DNA of 64,000 bases from Diploptera punctata. Taxonomy: Eukaryota > Arthropoda > Insecta > Blattodea > Blaberidae. The notes below the pieces were generated by a model that saw nothing but the letters and a program-made list of their open reading frames with translations, was not told the origin of the DNA and ran no database searches. The stretch is taken from contig JASPKZ010005709.1 of NCBI GenBank assembly GCA_030220185.1, positions 112,501-176,500 of the forward strand, given 5' to 3'. Below, piece by piece: positions 31,539 to 43,154 of this stretch; the first letter of the stretch is position 1; each line of letters opens with the position of its first letter. A program made the translations under genes and the position numbers.

Positions 31539-31581
31539 ATCTAGACATGAAAAGCCCTACAGTAGACAGAATAAGACTGAC

Positions 31582-31845
31582 CTGTGGTTACATTGTTGAC
31601 ACGCAAAACACTCCAAGTGGTAAACGTTATTCCTCGCCCTCATGACCATCTCGAAGGCTGGAATGACCTTGGAACAGGCAGCACAGTGTCCAGTGTTACC
31701 GAACAGCCTGAGGTAGTCTCTCCTGCAGAGGATGAGGTCTGCCTTGGTGTAGAGAGTAGAACCAACTTCACCCAGCCTGCAGTCGCAGCAGCCACACTTG
31801 AGACAGTCCTCGTGCCAGAACAGGTCCAGGGCCTTCAGTAGGAAC
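31582..31845 (-). CDS. Bx: Bx/dLMO coding exon 2 (most of LIM1 and LIM2)
   Basis: Central exon of the LIM-only protein, 88 codons counting the split ones. It reads [87 protein letters not shown]. Zinc ligands of LIM1 here are His39, Cys42, Cys45, Cys48, Cys68 and Asp71; those of LIM2 are Cys82, Cys85, His104, Cys107, Cys110 and Cys113. Acceptor GTGATTCAG, donor GTCAGT. LIM-only proteins lack DNA binding and act in the nucleus by occupying LDB/Chip or bHLH complexes. High GC and an unbroken frame contrast with the decayed neighbours. The match to insect dLMO is unmistakable. Confidence 0.98.
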
Positions 31846-31964
31846 CTGAATCACAACAATGTAGCTCTTCAGTTTGTACCAAAACAAGTACAGATGGTAC
31901 CTGCAACTTAGAGTGGCATTTGAATTTATGTCAGAAAACATACAGGACCTTCAACAGTAACTGT

Positions 31965-32350
31965 ATTATAATAACTAACTAACTCACTGGCACATAGGTT
32001 CATGGCCGCACGGACATAAGTTCTCCATACATCCCTATCTTGAGCTAATGTTTTCCAGCCATTCCCTCAAATCATGGTTAATGTTATTCTTCCACCTTAT
32101 TCTTGGTCTACCGACTGGGCGTTTCCCCCTCTGGTTTTCCTACAAGAAGCTTCCATGCACATCTTTTGTTCCCCATTCGTGCCACATGTCCATCGCAGTC
32201 TACGAGACTTAACTATTCTTATTATATCTGGGTTTCTATAAAGACTATATTCACTGTTATGTGATCTTCTCCATTCTCCTGTCTGTTCATCTCTCTTTGG
32301 TCCAAAAAGTTTCCTAAGAAAAGTTCTCAAATACTCGTAATCTCATTTCC
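31965..32350 (-). mobile_element. LINE A fragment
   Basis: RKLFGPKRDEQTGEWRRSHN, IVKSRRLRWTCGTNGEQ; shifts. The tail TAACTAACTAACTCACTGGC is in Bx intron 1, 120 bp from exon 2. Confidence 0.85.
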
Positions 32351-32362
32351 TCCCTTAAATTA

Positions 32363-32426
<64 letters not shown>

Positions 32427-32490
32427 GTCGTTTATTTTATCTGGTGGAGTTAAGACTGTACGATCTTCTCTTCCACTTCGCCAGGGTTAA
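32363..32490 (-). repeat. (TAA)n plus retroelement 3' tail
   Basis: About 20 TAA units, then TTTATTTTATCTGGTGGAGT and CTTCCACTTCGCCAGG, the tail type also seen at 3990 and 31436. Confidence 0.75.
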
Positions 32491-32579
32491 ATTATACATA
32501 CACTGACAATTCGAATTATTTACAAGTTGATTAATAATACATTAATATGCGTGGGCTATACAATGTAGAGATGACGAGG

Positions 32580-32850
32580 AAAGTAGAAGGAACATAATAA
32601 TAACAATAATAATAACAATAATAGAATCCAAATAATGATGCTGGATTGGAATGCTCAAGGCATGAGAAGGAGGGGGAAACCCAGTGAAGAGTAGATGGAT
32701 AAAGTGAGAAACATGATGAGACCCCAAAGTAGAAGATGCTGAGGACAGAAATCTGTGGCGGAGCAAAATACATTTGGGTTGAAGGATAACTACTGTAATG
32801 TAAAGAAAATCCTTAATAAAAAATAATAATAACAATGATAATAATACATA
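32580..32850 (+). mobile_element. LINE 3' fragment with (AAT)n tail
   Basis: LDWNAQGMRRRGKPSEEWMD-KVRNMMRPQ, the hydrophilic GRP-like end with stops after it. Confidence 0.6.
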
Positions 32851-32929
32851 ATTTGATTAGATAATTGACTTGGTAAAGAAAGTGGAAAATATGGAACAAT
32901 TATAAAAATATACCTAGAACATGGTTATA

Positions 32930-33060
32930 TGCCGTGCGTCCCATTCCCAGCCGGGCCGGCTACTCGTGGCTATGAAGTGATGCAATATGAATAGACCGCT
33001 GAGAGCGTACATATCGGCCCTGCTGAGAGTGGGACGCGTGGTACTATATAATAGTATTAG
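32930..33060. repeat. Small imperfect palindrome
   Basis: GTGCGTCCCATTCCCAGCCG and CTGCTGAGAGTGGGACGCGT are inverted around about 65 bp. Perhaps a MITE, perhaps a structured piece of Bx intron 1. Confidence 0.3.
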
Positions 33061-33151
33061 GAAAAATATACCGTAGTGAGTTTTTTAACTGTTTTTGAAT
33101 CGGGCAATCCTTGGTATAAGAGAGGAGGGAATAATAAAGCACTAATCCACC

Positions 33152-33225
33152 ACATTAGCTCAGATGGTAGCAATAGCACATCAATTTGCCCAAAATAAAA
33201 TGTTACAACTTCAAATCAATAGCAA
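33152..33225 (+). repeat. tRNA-like relic in Bx intron 1
   Basis: An A-box-like TAGCTCAGATGG and a B-box-like ACTTCAAATC at tRNA spacing, but the stems are broken. It lies only 50 bp from exon 1. Confidence 0.35.
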
Positions 33226-33276
33226 TATTTTACTGTAGTCACACGAGTACAACAAAATGCATGCGGCAATTCTTAC

Positions 33277-33367
33277 CGTTCCGTAATTTTTTTGCCACAC
33301 CCAGCGCAGTCTTGTGGTGATGTATTTTTCTGAGTTTCAGCCTTCACATCCATCGTCATTCTGCCGT
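33277..33367 (-). CDS. Bx: Bx/dLMO exon with start codon (N-terminus, first LIM1 ligands)
   Basis: After acceptor TTTTGTTCCAG comes an 8-nt leader and ATG at 33359-33357. The coding part 33359-33277 reads MTMDVKAETQKNTSPQDCAG, then CGKKITE and a split Arg codon (CG|G). Cys18 and Cys21 are the first zinc pair of LIM1. Donor GTAAGA. The MTMDVK start is shared with Drosophila dLMO isoforms, which supports the first ATG over the second two codons later. An acceptor just before the ATG means that at least one non-coding 5' exon lies upstream, not found in the window. Protein total 204 residues once joined. Confidence 0.9.
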
Positions 33368-33489
33368 CTGGAACAAAAGAAATCGTGATCTAAGGCTTCC
33401 ACGACCATCCATAAGATTTCAATTTATTAGTGAATTCCAAATAAAATTATGATATAATCTCGGAATCACCAAACACACCCTATAAATTT

Positions 33490-33655
33490 TAAAAGAAATG
33501 AAGATAATGTAGATGTCGTTGAAGAATTTATCTATCTGGGATCCATGATTCACAAAGATACAGATAAATGTCATTAAATTAAAAGGATTAAATACAGCAA
33601 ACAAAAATTACTTCTCCTTGCTACCAGCTTTTAAATCAAAAGATGTACACTTAAA
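33490..33655 (+). mobile_element. LINE relic
   Basis: NVDVVEEFIYLGSMIHKDTD is the YLGS-type block after the RT domain. Decays downstream. Confidence 0.65.
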
Positions 33656-33700
33656 AAAAAAAAAAAAAGAGAGAGAGAGAGGAGAGAGAGCGGCTTCAAA
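33650..33700 (+). repeat. Poly-A and (GA)n tract
   Basis: Sixteen A residues followed by GAGAGAGAGAG repeats. Confidence 0.9.
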
Positions 33701-34542
33701 ACGCAGTCCCTATTAATACCTACTGCGCATGCTCGAAGAGTTAAAGCTGTGGTTCACGAGGTAACATATTTGTACATGTTTAAATACGCTGTGTTCAGTT
33801 TTAATCGCCTTAAATTGTTGAAGAGCAGTGAAGGAGACATGTTTCTAGATATTTACGAGTGTTCGACGTATATATTACTCAAATTGCGAATTTCGAATAA
33901 AGTTCAACTCTCGTGCATAATGTAAAAGTAAACAGAGCAACCAGTATTTAGACGACCAGTATCAGACGTTCGAGTAGCGTATATCGTTAAACCAATTACG
34001 AAAAAATGAAACATGTATGAAAGCCAGCCTTAAAATTCCTCGACAATGATTTTATTGTTATTTTTTTGTATTTTCGCAAAATACATTCTATAATACTTAA
34101 TTCTAGCCACGTAAATTACGTCCACATAATACTATTTTAAGTAATATTCCTGCTTTCGTAAACTCTATATAACTGTTTTGACTCACTCTCATCAATTTAT
34201 CTTTTTTTTTTCACTCTGATATAATTGTTATATGACGGTTCTTAGCTTATCTGCAAAGGAGGGTACAATTCTAATGTTCATGATTATGTGACGTCATCAT
34301 TCACACTTCTTGAGCCACAACAGAAGGCTGTAAGAGGTTTTCTTGCGAACTTATTTAATAATATCTAATTATGTCCTAATTGCTGAATTTTATGGTAAAA
34401 AAGTAACATATTTTTATCGTCCGCCCATGACATGAGAATTGAACGCTCGGGCAGGACAACGTCTGCCGGGTGTCACGCTAGTTACTTATATTTTTATCCC
34501 ATTATTATTAAATAATATTTTTAATACATTATTTTAAGAAAG
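33701..34542. other. Upstream flank of Bx without recognised gene
   Basis: Holds one palindromic GCGCATGC-like site (TGCGCATGCTC, 33724) similar to an NRF-type motif. 34425-34490 has a B-box-like inverted sequence (GAGAATTGAACGCTC). Neither is strong. Confidence 0.35.
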
Positions 34543-34610
34543 TTGAGGACGACGGCACCTGCCAACAGGTACATTTTAATTTTTATCTTATAACTATTCA
34601 CCTCAACGGA
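34543..34610 (+). repeat. Element H fragment
   Basis: GTTGAGGACGACGGCACCTG, CCAACAGGTACA, CACCTCAACGGAATTTGATA match the arm and left flank of 30661-31001. Confidence 0.75.
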
Positions 34611-34724
34611 ATTTGATATGAATTGTATTATTATTATTGAGTCATATTTGAATTGCCGCAATTTATACCTATAACATATAATTTAATTAACCCATATATT
34701 CCTTTTAAGTTCCATCCATATTAA

Positions 34725-34999
34725 TTCTGCCCGAAGGCAGGTCATTCACTTCATGCTATGCTTGCAGCTTCACTAGGGAATTGTAGGTGTGGTAGCTTCC
34801 CGTTGCTTTCCACACCGGTGAAGGATGATGATGATGATGATGATGATAATGATAATGGCCATATGATTTCGGGAACCGTTTGGGCCTTAAAATTTTCCTG
34901 ACATTTATCTTACAGGTGAGGAAAAACCCCGATAAAAACCTCACCCACAAAAACTGCCCCGACCGGGGATCGAACCCGGACCCGCTGCGTAACAAGGCA
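34725..34999 (-). mobile_element. SINE D, tail subtype 1
   Basis: Head at the right in reverse (GGGATCGAACCCGGACCCGC); tail GCCCGAAGGCAGG at the left. Contains (GAT)n. Confidence 0.85.
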
Positions 35000-35067
35000 G
35001 AACCATTTTAAGTGATACAACTAAAAATAAAAACACATATTTCATTTATTTAGGCGTAGCACGACAC

Positions 35068-35769
35068 ACTAAGAAATTAGGACTGGAAGTATATATCTAA
35101 AACTAAATATATGGTCACACGTAGAAATTCATTAAATAATGGAAATGGACAGCTAAAGACAAATGAGGGAAATTTTGAGGAGGTGGCTGAATTCAAATAC
35201 TTAGGAACAATAATCACAAATAGGAATGAGATGCACAAAGAAATTAAACATAGGCTCAATTCTGGAATCCTTTCAAAAAACGTTAAACTGAAAATATATA
35301 GAACTATTATTCTACCAGTTATATTATATGGGTGCGAAACATGGACTCTTACTTTAAGAGAGGAAAGGAGATTACAAGTATTTGAGAATAAAGTACTTAA
35401 GAAAATTTTTGGACCAAAGAGAGATGGACAGGTGAATGGAGAAGACTACATAACAATGAACTACATGGTCTTTATAGGAAGCCAGATATAATAAGAACAG
35501 TTAAGTCTCATAGACTGCGTTGGGCAGGACATGTTGCACGTATGGGGAATGGGAGACTTGCATGGAAGCTTCTTGTAGGAAAGCCAGAGGGAAAACGCCC
35601 AGTTGGTAGACCAAGAATGAGGTGGGAGAATAACATTAACTATGATTTGAGGGAAGTAGATTATACTGGGAATGATTGGAAAGCATTAGCTCAGGATAGG
35701 GATGTATGGAGAGCTTATGTCCGTGCGGCCATGAACCTACGGGTTCGATAGTGCCAGTGAGTAAGTAAG
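35068..35769 (+). mobile_element. LINE A 3' copy with target duplication
   Basis: TAGCACGACAC at 35057-35067 and 35770-35780, an 11-bp exact duplication, directly after the (GTAA)n tail. ORF pieces YMVTRRNSLNNGNGQLKTNE-like, KIFGPKRDGQ, PVGRPRMRWENNINYDLREV, VRAAMNLRVR. A deletion at 35267 removes about 30 residues. Confidence 0.93.
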
Positions 35770-35780
35770 TAGCACGACAC

Positions 35781-36224
35781 GTTGGGTATGCAGCGCTAGT
35801 AAATTGTATAAGGCATAGGGCCAAAATATCGTCCACGTAAGGTATATTGTAGCTTGTCATACAAATCCGCCCCTTGGTGCTATGTACAAAGTATTCCTCT
35901 TTTTTATGAAATTCGTGTATAATGATGGTTAGGCAACGGTGTTAAAGTTGGGTCTATTAGTCGCATTGGTAGGATGGATATGAACCGTGCGGTGCAGATG
36001 TGCGGCCAATTTCACGGGACTCAACTGTTTACGTCTTATCTTCATGTCCAGCTAATCTGCCTGCGCTATCTTTTAATTAACAAACGACTGTCAGAACGCG
36101 CAGTGATCGTTGACAGGGAGGGGAGGCAGTGTCTACTGCAGCAACCACATCATGCAGCACTAAGTTATAATATGCCCCTTGTTCCTTCAGTGCCAATAGC
36201 ATGCAAGAAACTAAAATGAAAATT
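35781..36224. other. No recognised gene
   Basis: GC higher than its surroundings. An 81-codon ORF at 35974-36219 has no motif I know. Confidence 0.5.
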
Positions 36225-36655
36225 TATAACATCATAATACAGAGTGTACTTCTAGCAGAGAATGAAGAATGTCATAGCCAAACCTGCTCTACTATACGGA
36301 AGTGAATGCTGGACACTTCGAGCAAAAGATAAATCCCGCATTAATAGTTCACAAATGAGATTCCTCCGATCACTAACTGGAGTAACATTAAGGGATAGAA
36401 TGAAAAGTGAAGAGATAAGGATGCAGTGGAATAGTAGGGAAATGGTTGAACATATACAAAATTATCAGATTAAATGGTTCCAACACATCCAGAGAATGTC
36501 AAATTCCCGTTTACCAAAGATGATTTACCACCTCAACCCTAAAGGCAAAAGAGACCTCGGAAGACCCTTCAACCGATGGAAAGATCAGTTTTTGTAGTCG
36601 CAGAACGGGCGGGCATCATCACCCAATACTGCATTCGGAAGAAGAAGAAGAAGAT
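36225..36655 (+). mobile_element. LINE 3' fragment with (GAA)n tail
   Basis: KPALLYGSECWTLRAKDKSR, QIKWFQHIQRMSNSRLPKMI, KRDLGRPFNRWKDQFL-stop. Intact 111-codon frame. Confidence 0.85.
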
Positions 36656-37142
36656 AATACAGAGTATTTTGTCATATGGAAGTGAAACTTGGTCTTTGAC
36701 GGAATTACAAAAGAAGTTATGAAACCATCCCTTGTACAAAAAAAAACAGATTACGTTTATATAACACTTTGACTAGACCAGTGTTCACCTTTGGTAGTGA
36801 AGCATGGACACTAAAAAGACAACATGAAAGCAGAATAACGGCTTGTGAAATGAGATTCATGCTCAGAACAGCGGGTTACACCAAATGGGATCGGAAAGAG
36901 AACACCGATACCTTAAAAGAATTGAAGACTACGCCAATTTTGGAATATATTAAACAGTACCAACTAAATTGGAAACACCATCTTGAAAGAATGAGTTCAA
37001 ATCGGATCCCCAAAGCTGTTTATAATTATATACCAAGAGGACGAAGATCTCTGGGCCGTCCTATGAAACGCTGGAAGGAAAATTTTCTATAGGATCGTAA
37101 CAGGCCTTGGCCTAATACTTGGAAGGAAGAAGAAGAAGAAGA
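36656..37142 (+). mobile_element. LINE 3' fragment with (GAA)n tail
   Basis: SEAWTLKRQHESRITACEMR to GRRSLGRPMKRWKENFL, very close to 24360-25033. A short LINE piece (36656-36720) precedes it. Confidence 0.88.
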
Positions 37143-37515
37143 CAAAAGAATAAAATTAGAACAGTTGAATTTGATTATCTTAGAAGAAGCCTTCAAAAAA
37201 AAAAAGACGGATAAAAAAATGAATTCCGTTGGAGAGAAATGAATGTCACCACATCTGTTAAGAGGATTGAAAATCAAACTCTTAAATGGTATGGCCGTGT
37301 ACAACGAATGGAAAATTTAAGATGGCCAAAAAATATATACCAATGGTCACCCCCAGGAAGAAATAAACGTGGCAGACCAAGATGAAAATGGAAAACCTAT
37401 GTCGGAACTATAATGGATGATAGGAATTTGGAAGAAGGGGATTGGAATGATAAAAATAAATGGAAACTGAAGACGGCAAACCTATAACTGGGGGAAAGCC
37501 GAAGAAGAAGTTCCA
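37143..37515 (+). mobile_element. LINE relic
   Basis: LEQLNLIILEEAFKK-like start, then PRKK and GRP-like remnants, ending GGGGGAAAGCCGAAGAAGAAG. Confidence 0.55.
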
Positions 37516-37519
37516 TTAG

Positions 37520-38256
37520 TGACAGTTTTCGATTATCTAAAATCATCTTGTTCTTCTTGCAAGGATTAAATCTTTTTGGTTCCTTCCGGCTCCAAGTATT
37601 ATAGCTGCTGTGTCCATCTCTTTCGTGGGCGTCCCCGAACTCTTTTTCCTCCTCTTGGTTGACAATTTAGATTTTTCCTAGGCAATCTATTGGTATCTAT
37701 TCTGCAGACATGTTCATACCATTTTCTCCTTACTCTTCTATTTTATCTGTCAAACTGAATATTTGTAGTTCTTTACGGATATCTTCACTCCGTTTTTTAT
37801 CCATTAAAGTATATCCGGCCACAAATCGTAAATATTTCATTTCTGCGGCTTCTATTATTTTAACTGACTATTTATTCAGAGTCCATATTTCTGAGTCATA
37901 CAATGTTGCAGGTACAGACAATATTTTATAAAATTTTTAAAGTGTTCATTTTCTTACTTTCTTTCCCAGTGTTCTTTTAAGGGTGCCACATAAATATTGA
38001 TATATTTGTAAATTATGTCTTCTTCCCTATTATTACCTAACGATACACTAGATAATTGAAATTTTTTGCCTTGTTCTAGCGTTTTGTCATTTAGTACTAT
38101 TTTTGTTCTTTCCATTTCTTTGCCACACTGGGCCATTACTTTGGTTTTTGTTGAAGAAATGTCTAGGTTGTAATCTTGTGCAATATTATTTGATTTAAAA
38201 TTGCTCTTTGTATGTCATTCTCTGAAGAAGCCATTATTGTCTGATCGTCAGGAAAA
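37520..38256 (-). mobile_element. LINE relic including the RT catalytic box
   Basis: Minus strand has LIFPDDQTIMASSEND (a decayed YxDD box) at 38256-38205 and GRPRKRWTQQL near 37610, with many stops. Abuts a plus-strand LINE head-on at 38257. Confidence 0.75.
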
Positions 38257-38935
38257 ATGAGTGTGTCAACACGGATTTTATTATTAGAATTTAAAGTTAA
38301 GGTATATAATTATAAAATATCAATAAATAAGTCACAAGTAATGGCATTTATTGGTAAATATGGAATTAGATCAAAAATTGTACTGGATAACAAAATAATA
38401 GAACAAATATCACATTTCCAATATTTAGGATGTGATATAACTTATACAAAAAATAAAGATATAGAAAATAAAGTAAATAAATTTCAGGCTATTTGTGGAA
38501 CCATAAAAAGAACCTTAGGTCGGAAAACAAGGAAAGATACGAAACTTAAATTATATAAAACAATGGCTGCTCCTTTGTTGTTGTATGGAAGTGAAAATTG
38601 GATAATAAAATCAAGGGATAAAAGCAGGATACAGACTGCGGAAATGCTGTTTTTACGTAATGTGAAAGGAGCACAAGAGCGGATAGAATAAGGAATGAAA
38701 CTATACGAGAATAATTAAATATATATAAAATTGAAGATAAAATCAACGAAAATAATAAGAAATGGACAGAACACTTAATTAGAATGAACAACGAAAGAAT
38801 ACCAAAAAGAACCTTCCTGTATAATCCCAGAGGAACAAGAGATGTTGGCCGACCACGTAGAAGATGGACTCCACTTTTAACTTCGCCGGAACAGGCTGCA
38901 TAGCCTAAACCTTGTAGTAGAAGAAGAAGAAGAAG
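38257..38935 (+). mobile_element. LINE 3' half with (GAA)n tail
   Basis: INKSQVMAFIGKYGIRSKIV, YLGCDITYTKNKDIENKVNK, PLLLYGSENWIIKSRDKSRI, then after a shift GTRDVGRPRRRWTPLLTSPE. 38936-39050 is a further unassigned scrap. Confidence 0.85.
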
Positions 38936-39129
38936 TTATTTGTCATTTTGCGACAACTTTGTCAATACATAAATTGAAGAGAGTGGGTGAAAGAGGGCAA
39001 TATAAGAGGAAAAGATGGCTCCTTAGCACAAGTGGTTGGACCAGAGCCAACCAAACTTATTTGTATCGCGGGCCAAATGGAAGAAACACATTATAGTTAT
39101 TGTGGATTATTATTATTTCTAGATGAGAT

Positions 39130-40605
39130 AAAATCCCTCCATGGTATATTTACCTTGTCGTGGTGGAGTGGCTTGCGTGCTTAAATGATCCCGAGAGCTA
39201 TGCCGACGGTAGCATTGCTGCCGATAGGGTTACCCATGCCGGACTGGTCGAAGGTGATAAGCCAGACGAAAGAAGTACCTTGGTCGAAGGAGTAACGATC
39301 TTTCACCGTAAAAATACAACCGTCAAGAAATGCGGACAAGGGTTCAACTAGGGTAAAATTTTCCGAAGGTCAAATAGTCCCCCATTCGGTTCTCCGGGCG
39401 GGGACTACTTCAGGGAACCCATGCCAAAGGCTCAAACATAGGGACATGTTCCTAGGAAAATTGAATGTTAGGACTTGATCAATTATGATACCAATTTATA
39501 AGAAGGGAGATAAAACTGATTGCAATAATTATAGAGGCATCTCATTACTTTCAATTTCGTACAAAATTCTAACAGATATATTAGTAAGCAGACTTACTCC
39601 TTATATTGATGAGATTCTAGGAGATCATCTATGTGGATTTAAAAGAAAAAGGTCTACAACGGATCAGATTTTTAGCTTAAGACAGATTTTAGAAAAGAAA
39701 TGGGAATATAATAGTACTGTACACCAACTATACGTAGACTTCCAAATGGCATACGATTCAATTGAGAGGGAGAAGTTATATAGTATCCTGCTGGAGTTCG
39801 GAATTCCTAAAAAGTTTTAGACTTATACGAATGTGTCTAAATGGTACAAAGAGTAGGGTGCGTGTAGGCAAACACTTTTCGGATACTTTTGAAATCCACA
39901 ATGGGTTGAAGCAAGGAGATGCACTATTTAATTTTGTACTAGAGCATGTCATCAAATCTGTAGAGGATGAAGAAGGCTTACAACTCAATGGTATTAATAA
40001 GCTGTTAGTTTATGCTGATGATGTAGTAATACTGGCCGATAGCGAGGAGATACTAAAGGCCAACACGCACACACTGCTGAGTAACACTAAGAAACTGGGA
40101 CTGGAAGAAATATAATTAAAACTAAATATATGGTCACACACAAAAATACATTATATAATGGAAATGGACAGCTAATGACAAATGAGGGAAACTTTGAGGA
40201 ATTGGCTGAATTCAAATACCTAGGAACAATAATCACAAACAGGAATGAGATGCACAAGAAAATTAAACATAGGCTCAATTCTGGAAATGCATGTTATTAT
40301 GCATTGCACAGACTCTTGATGTCCTAACTCCTTTCAAAAAAAAGTTAAACTGAAAATATATAAAACTATTATTCTACCAGTTATATTATATGGGTGTGAA
40401 ACATAGACTCGTACTTTAAGGCAGGAAAGGAGATTACGAGTATTTGAGAATAAAGTTCATAGGAAAATGTTTGGACCAAAGAGAGATGAACAAACAGGTG
40501 AATGGAGAAGACTGCATAACAGTGAATTACATGGTCTTTATAGGAAGCCAATATAATGAGAACAGTTAAGTATCGTAGACTGCGATGAGCAGGACATGTT
40601 GCACG
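39130..40605 (+). mobile_element. LINE A copy with 5' UTR, internal deletion and RT domain
   Basis: The 5' part includes CCATGGTATATTTACCTTGT and DPESYADGSIAADRVTHAGL, then the start of the endonuclease ORF (MFLGKLNVRT). A deletion joins it at about 39480 to RT: YKKGDKTDCNNYRGISLLSI, YVDFQMAYDSIEREKLYSIL, LLVYADDVVILADS (YADD catalytic box). The 3' part decays and is truncated before the tail. Confidence 0.9.
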
Positions 40606-41010
40606 ATACCTTTGCTTGTCGAATTTTACAAAAATCCAAATTTTACTCTTGAATGGTATTACGGGGTTTTGATAGCCGGCCAACAATGTAGTATTGTCCG
40701 AGTAGTATTGGATTAGATTGTTTGTAACGTAGCAACGATTGATTGGTTTAAAATTTCGGATGGATAAATCTAGTACGTCGATTTCTCAGGATCTATAGTT
40801 CAAATGAGATGGAAGTTAGGTAAGTTTGAATAGATTCATTATACAGACTGCAGGATACAGTAATAAATACACTTCTTATTAGTCACTGGAGCTTCATTTA
40901 GTTGAATACTTCGGTCCCTAGTGACATAACTAATCCAGTTGTTTTAATATTCAACTAGGTAATGGCCAGAGTGCGCTGCTACGCCTAAATAAATGAAATA
41001 TGATTTTTAA
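40606..41010. other. No recognised feature
   Basis: Unique-looking DNA between two LINE copies. Confidence 0.55.
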
Positions 41011-41535
41011 ATTTTGGCTTCAGGTGAACTAGAATATATGGCAAACAAACTAAAAGAAGAATATGAAAAATTGGGACTTTATATAAACATTGAGAAAACT
41101 AAATATCTGTGTATAGGAGAAGAAATGGAAAATATAAATATCAACTATGGAGAAGAACTAAAACCTAGTATTGAATGCACTTATTTAGGAACAAAATTAG
41201 ACCATTCAGGCGATAACACAGTGGAAATGAAAATAGAATCACACAAACAAAACAAGCAATAAATGCTTCAAACTCTGTTTGGTGGAGCAAAAATATTACA
41301 AAAAATAGAAAATTACAAATATATCAAACCATAATTCACAGCATTTTAACAGACGGTGCTGAAGTTTGGCAAATTCCTACCAGGGAAATTAAAATAATTT
41401 TAAGTACAGAAATGGATATTTCAAGAAGATCAGCTGGAAAATCTAGAATGAATAGAATACGAAATAAAGAAATAAGGAAAATTATGGCTGTGCAAGAGGA
41501 GCCGGACATCGTAGACATTATAGAAAAGTAAATAA
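41011..41535 (+). mobile_element. LINE family C fragment
   Basis: EEYEKLGLYINIEKTKYLCI, ECTYLGTKLDHSGDNTVEMK; then shifts. Counterpart of 26585-27543. The spacer 41536-41764 shows nothing. Confidence 0.75.
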
Positions 41536-41764
41536 TTACCACATGATTTAATTAAATTTGTAAATATCCATTTACTTAGGAATCGGACTTGAGGCACTAA
41601 AGCTTGTAACTTTATGTGCCTGAAATAACGTTAAAATTTAATAAATCAGGGCATATTCAGTAAAACTGGGAATTTTACGAATTATAACCAAGACTCATGC
41701 GTAAAGTTTCGAAATACGAGGACTTCGCAACACAAAATATAATTTTCACATGTTTGGCATTCAG

Positions 41765-42975
41765 TCTTCTTCTTCACGGTTTAGGCTTATTTACTAGCCT
41801 GTTCCGGCTCCAAATTGCTGATCCTTCCATCTTTTCTTTGGTCTCCCAAACTTCTTCTTCCTTGTGTTGAATAGTTGTATGCTGCTTTTGGTATTCTATT
41901 CTCAGTCATCCTTGCCAAATGTTCTTTCCAGTTTGTTCTGTATTTCTCTATTGTTGTGTTTAATTCCTCTACTTTTAGTTGTCTTATTTCTGTGTTATGT
42001 TTTTTGTCTGTTCTTTGATATCCTGCTATTGGTCTGAGGAATCTCATTTCAGCAGCTTGTATTCTGGCAGATTGTTGTGTTGTCACCGTGCATGATTCGG
42101 ATCCATAAGTAATAATAGGCACTGCCATTGTCTTGTATAATTTCATTATAGAATCTTTCCTGGCTTTATTTTTCAGAGTTCTTTTTAATGGAACCTGTTA
42201 TATAATTAAACATAGTTCGTTTTTTATTTATATCTGTTTCCGCTGTGCATGATATTTCGCAACCTAGGAAGTTATATCTTACCACTTGTTCTATTGGTTT
42301 ATTTTCTAATATTATCTTTGTTCGATCTGGATGAGCGCCCTTGAAGGCCATTGTTTTTTTTTTTTATTTTTGTTAGGATATTTCTATGTTGTATTTTTTT
42401 ATATTCCATTTAGTTTATATAGCATTCTTTGTAGTTCGTCCTCTGCTTTTGCTATTCAAATCTGGTCATCTGCAAAGGCTGTTGTTTTTATTACTATATT
42501 TCCTAAGATAATTCCCGCAGTTGTGATTTGCTTCCATGATCTTATCATGTCGTCGAAATATATGTTAAAAAGACTGGTTGATAGTGGACAACCTTGTCTA
42601 ACTTCTCCTGTTATATGTATTGGTTCCCTTTGATTTATTTCTATTTTTGTTTTCTCATACATTTTCTTAATTACTGCTATCAAGTATAGTGGAATTCCTT
42701 TTATCACTTAATATGTTCCATAATTTTGGTTCAGACACTTTATCAAAGGCCTTCTTATAATCTATAAAGAGGATGTGCGTCTCTAAGTTGAATTCTCTTC
42801 GCTTCTCTATTATTTGTTTTAAAGTGAATACGTTGTCTGTGCAGCTTCTTCCTTTCTTAAATCCTGTCTGCTCTTCTGATATTTTTGCGTCTACTATAGT
42901 TGTTTATCTTTGGTTGATCATTTTTGCTTTGGCATTCAGTCCATTCCTAAACCTGATGATTCAATTTCTATCTTA
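41765..42975 (-). mobile_element. LINE with RT domain, frameshifted
   Basis: From right to left on minus: EEQTGFKKGRSCTDNVFTLK, FIDYKKAFDKV, VRQGCPLSTSLFNIYFDDMI, TAFADDQI (catalytic box), FLGCEISCTAETDINKK, PIITYGSESCTV, KEHLARMTENRIPKAAYNYS. At least four shifts or stops. Ends with GAAGAAGA at 41765. Confidence 0.88.
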
Positions 42976-43154
42976 CGAACGATGACTCTGTGCATAACAG
43001 GAGTGAAATATGCCCTCCATCTTTGGCCAAATATAATGCAAATTCCACAAAACTAATTTACAGAAATTTTGCCATCCACATCTACTTGGAAAATTTATAC
43101 AATGAAAAACACATAAGGAAAATTATTAATTGAAAAGTTTTATTTATCACTAGC

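Larger units (their letters stand above)
7989..31581 (-). other. Bx: Bx intron 2 (23.6 kb, mobile-element filled)
   Basis: Interval between donor GTCAGT at 31581 and acceptor CAG ending at 7989. Only repeats and relics are recognised inside. The donor has C at +3, a departure from the GTRAGT consensus, whereas the other two Bx donors are GTAAGA and GTGAGT. Confidence 0.9.

Noticed and set aside
31584..31841. Plus-strand 85-codon ORF
   Set aside because: Shadow of Bx exon 2 on the minus strand.
32930..33060. Bx promoter palindrome
   Set aside because: Lies in the intron between the start-codon exon and exon 2, and looks more like a small repeat.
35974..36219. 81-codon ORF
   Set aside because: No motif, no splice context, no conserved neighbour; length is within chance for this GC.
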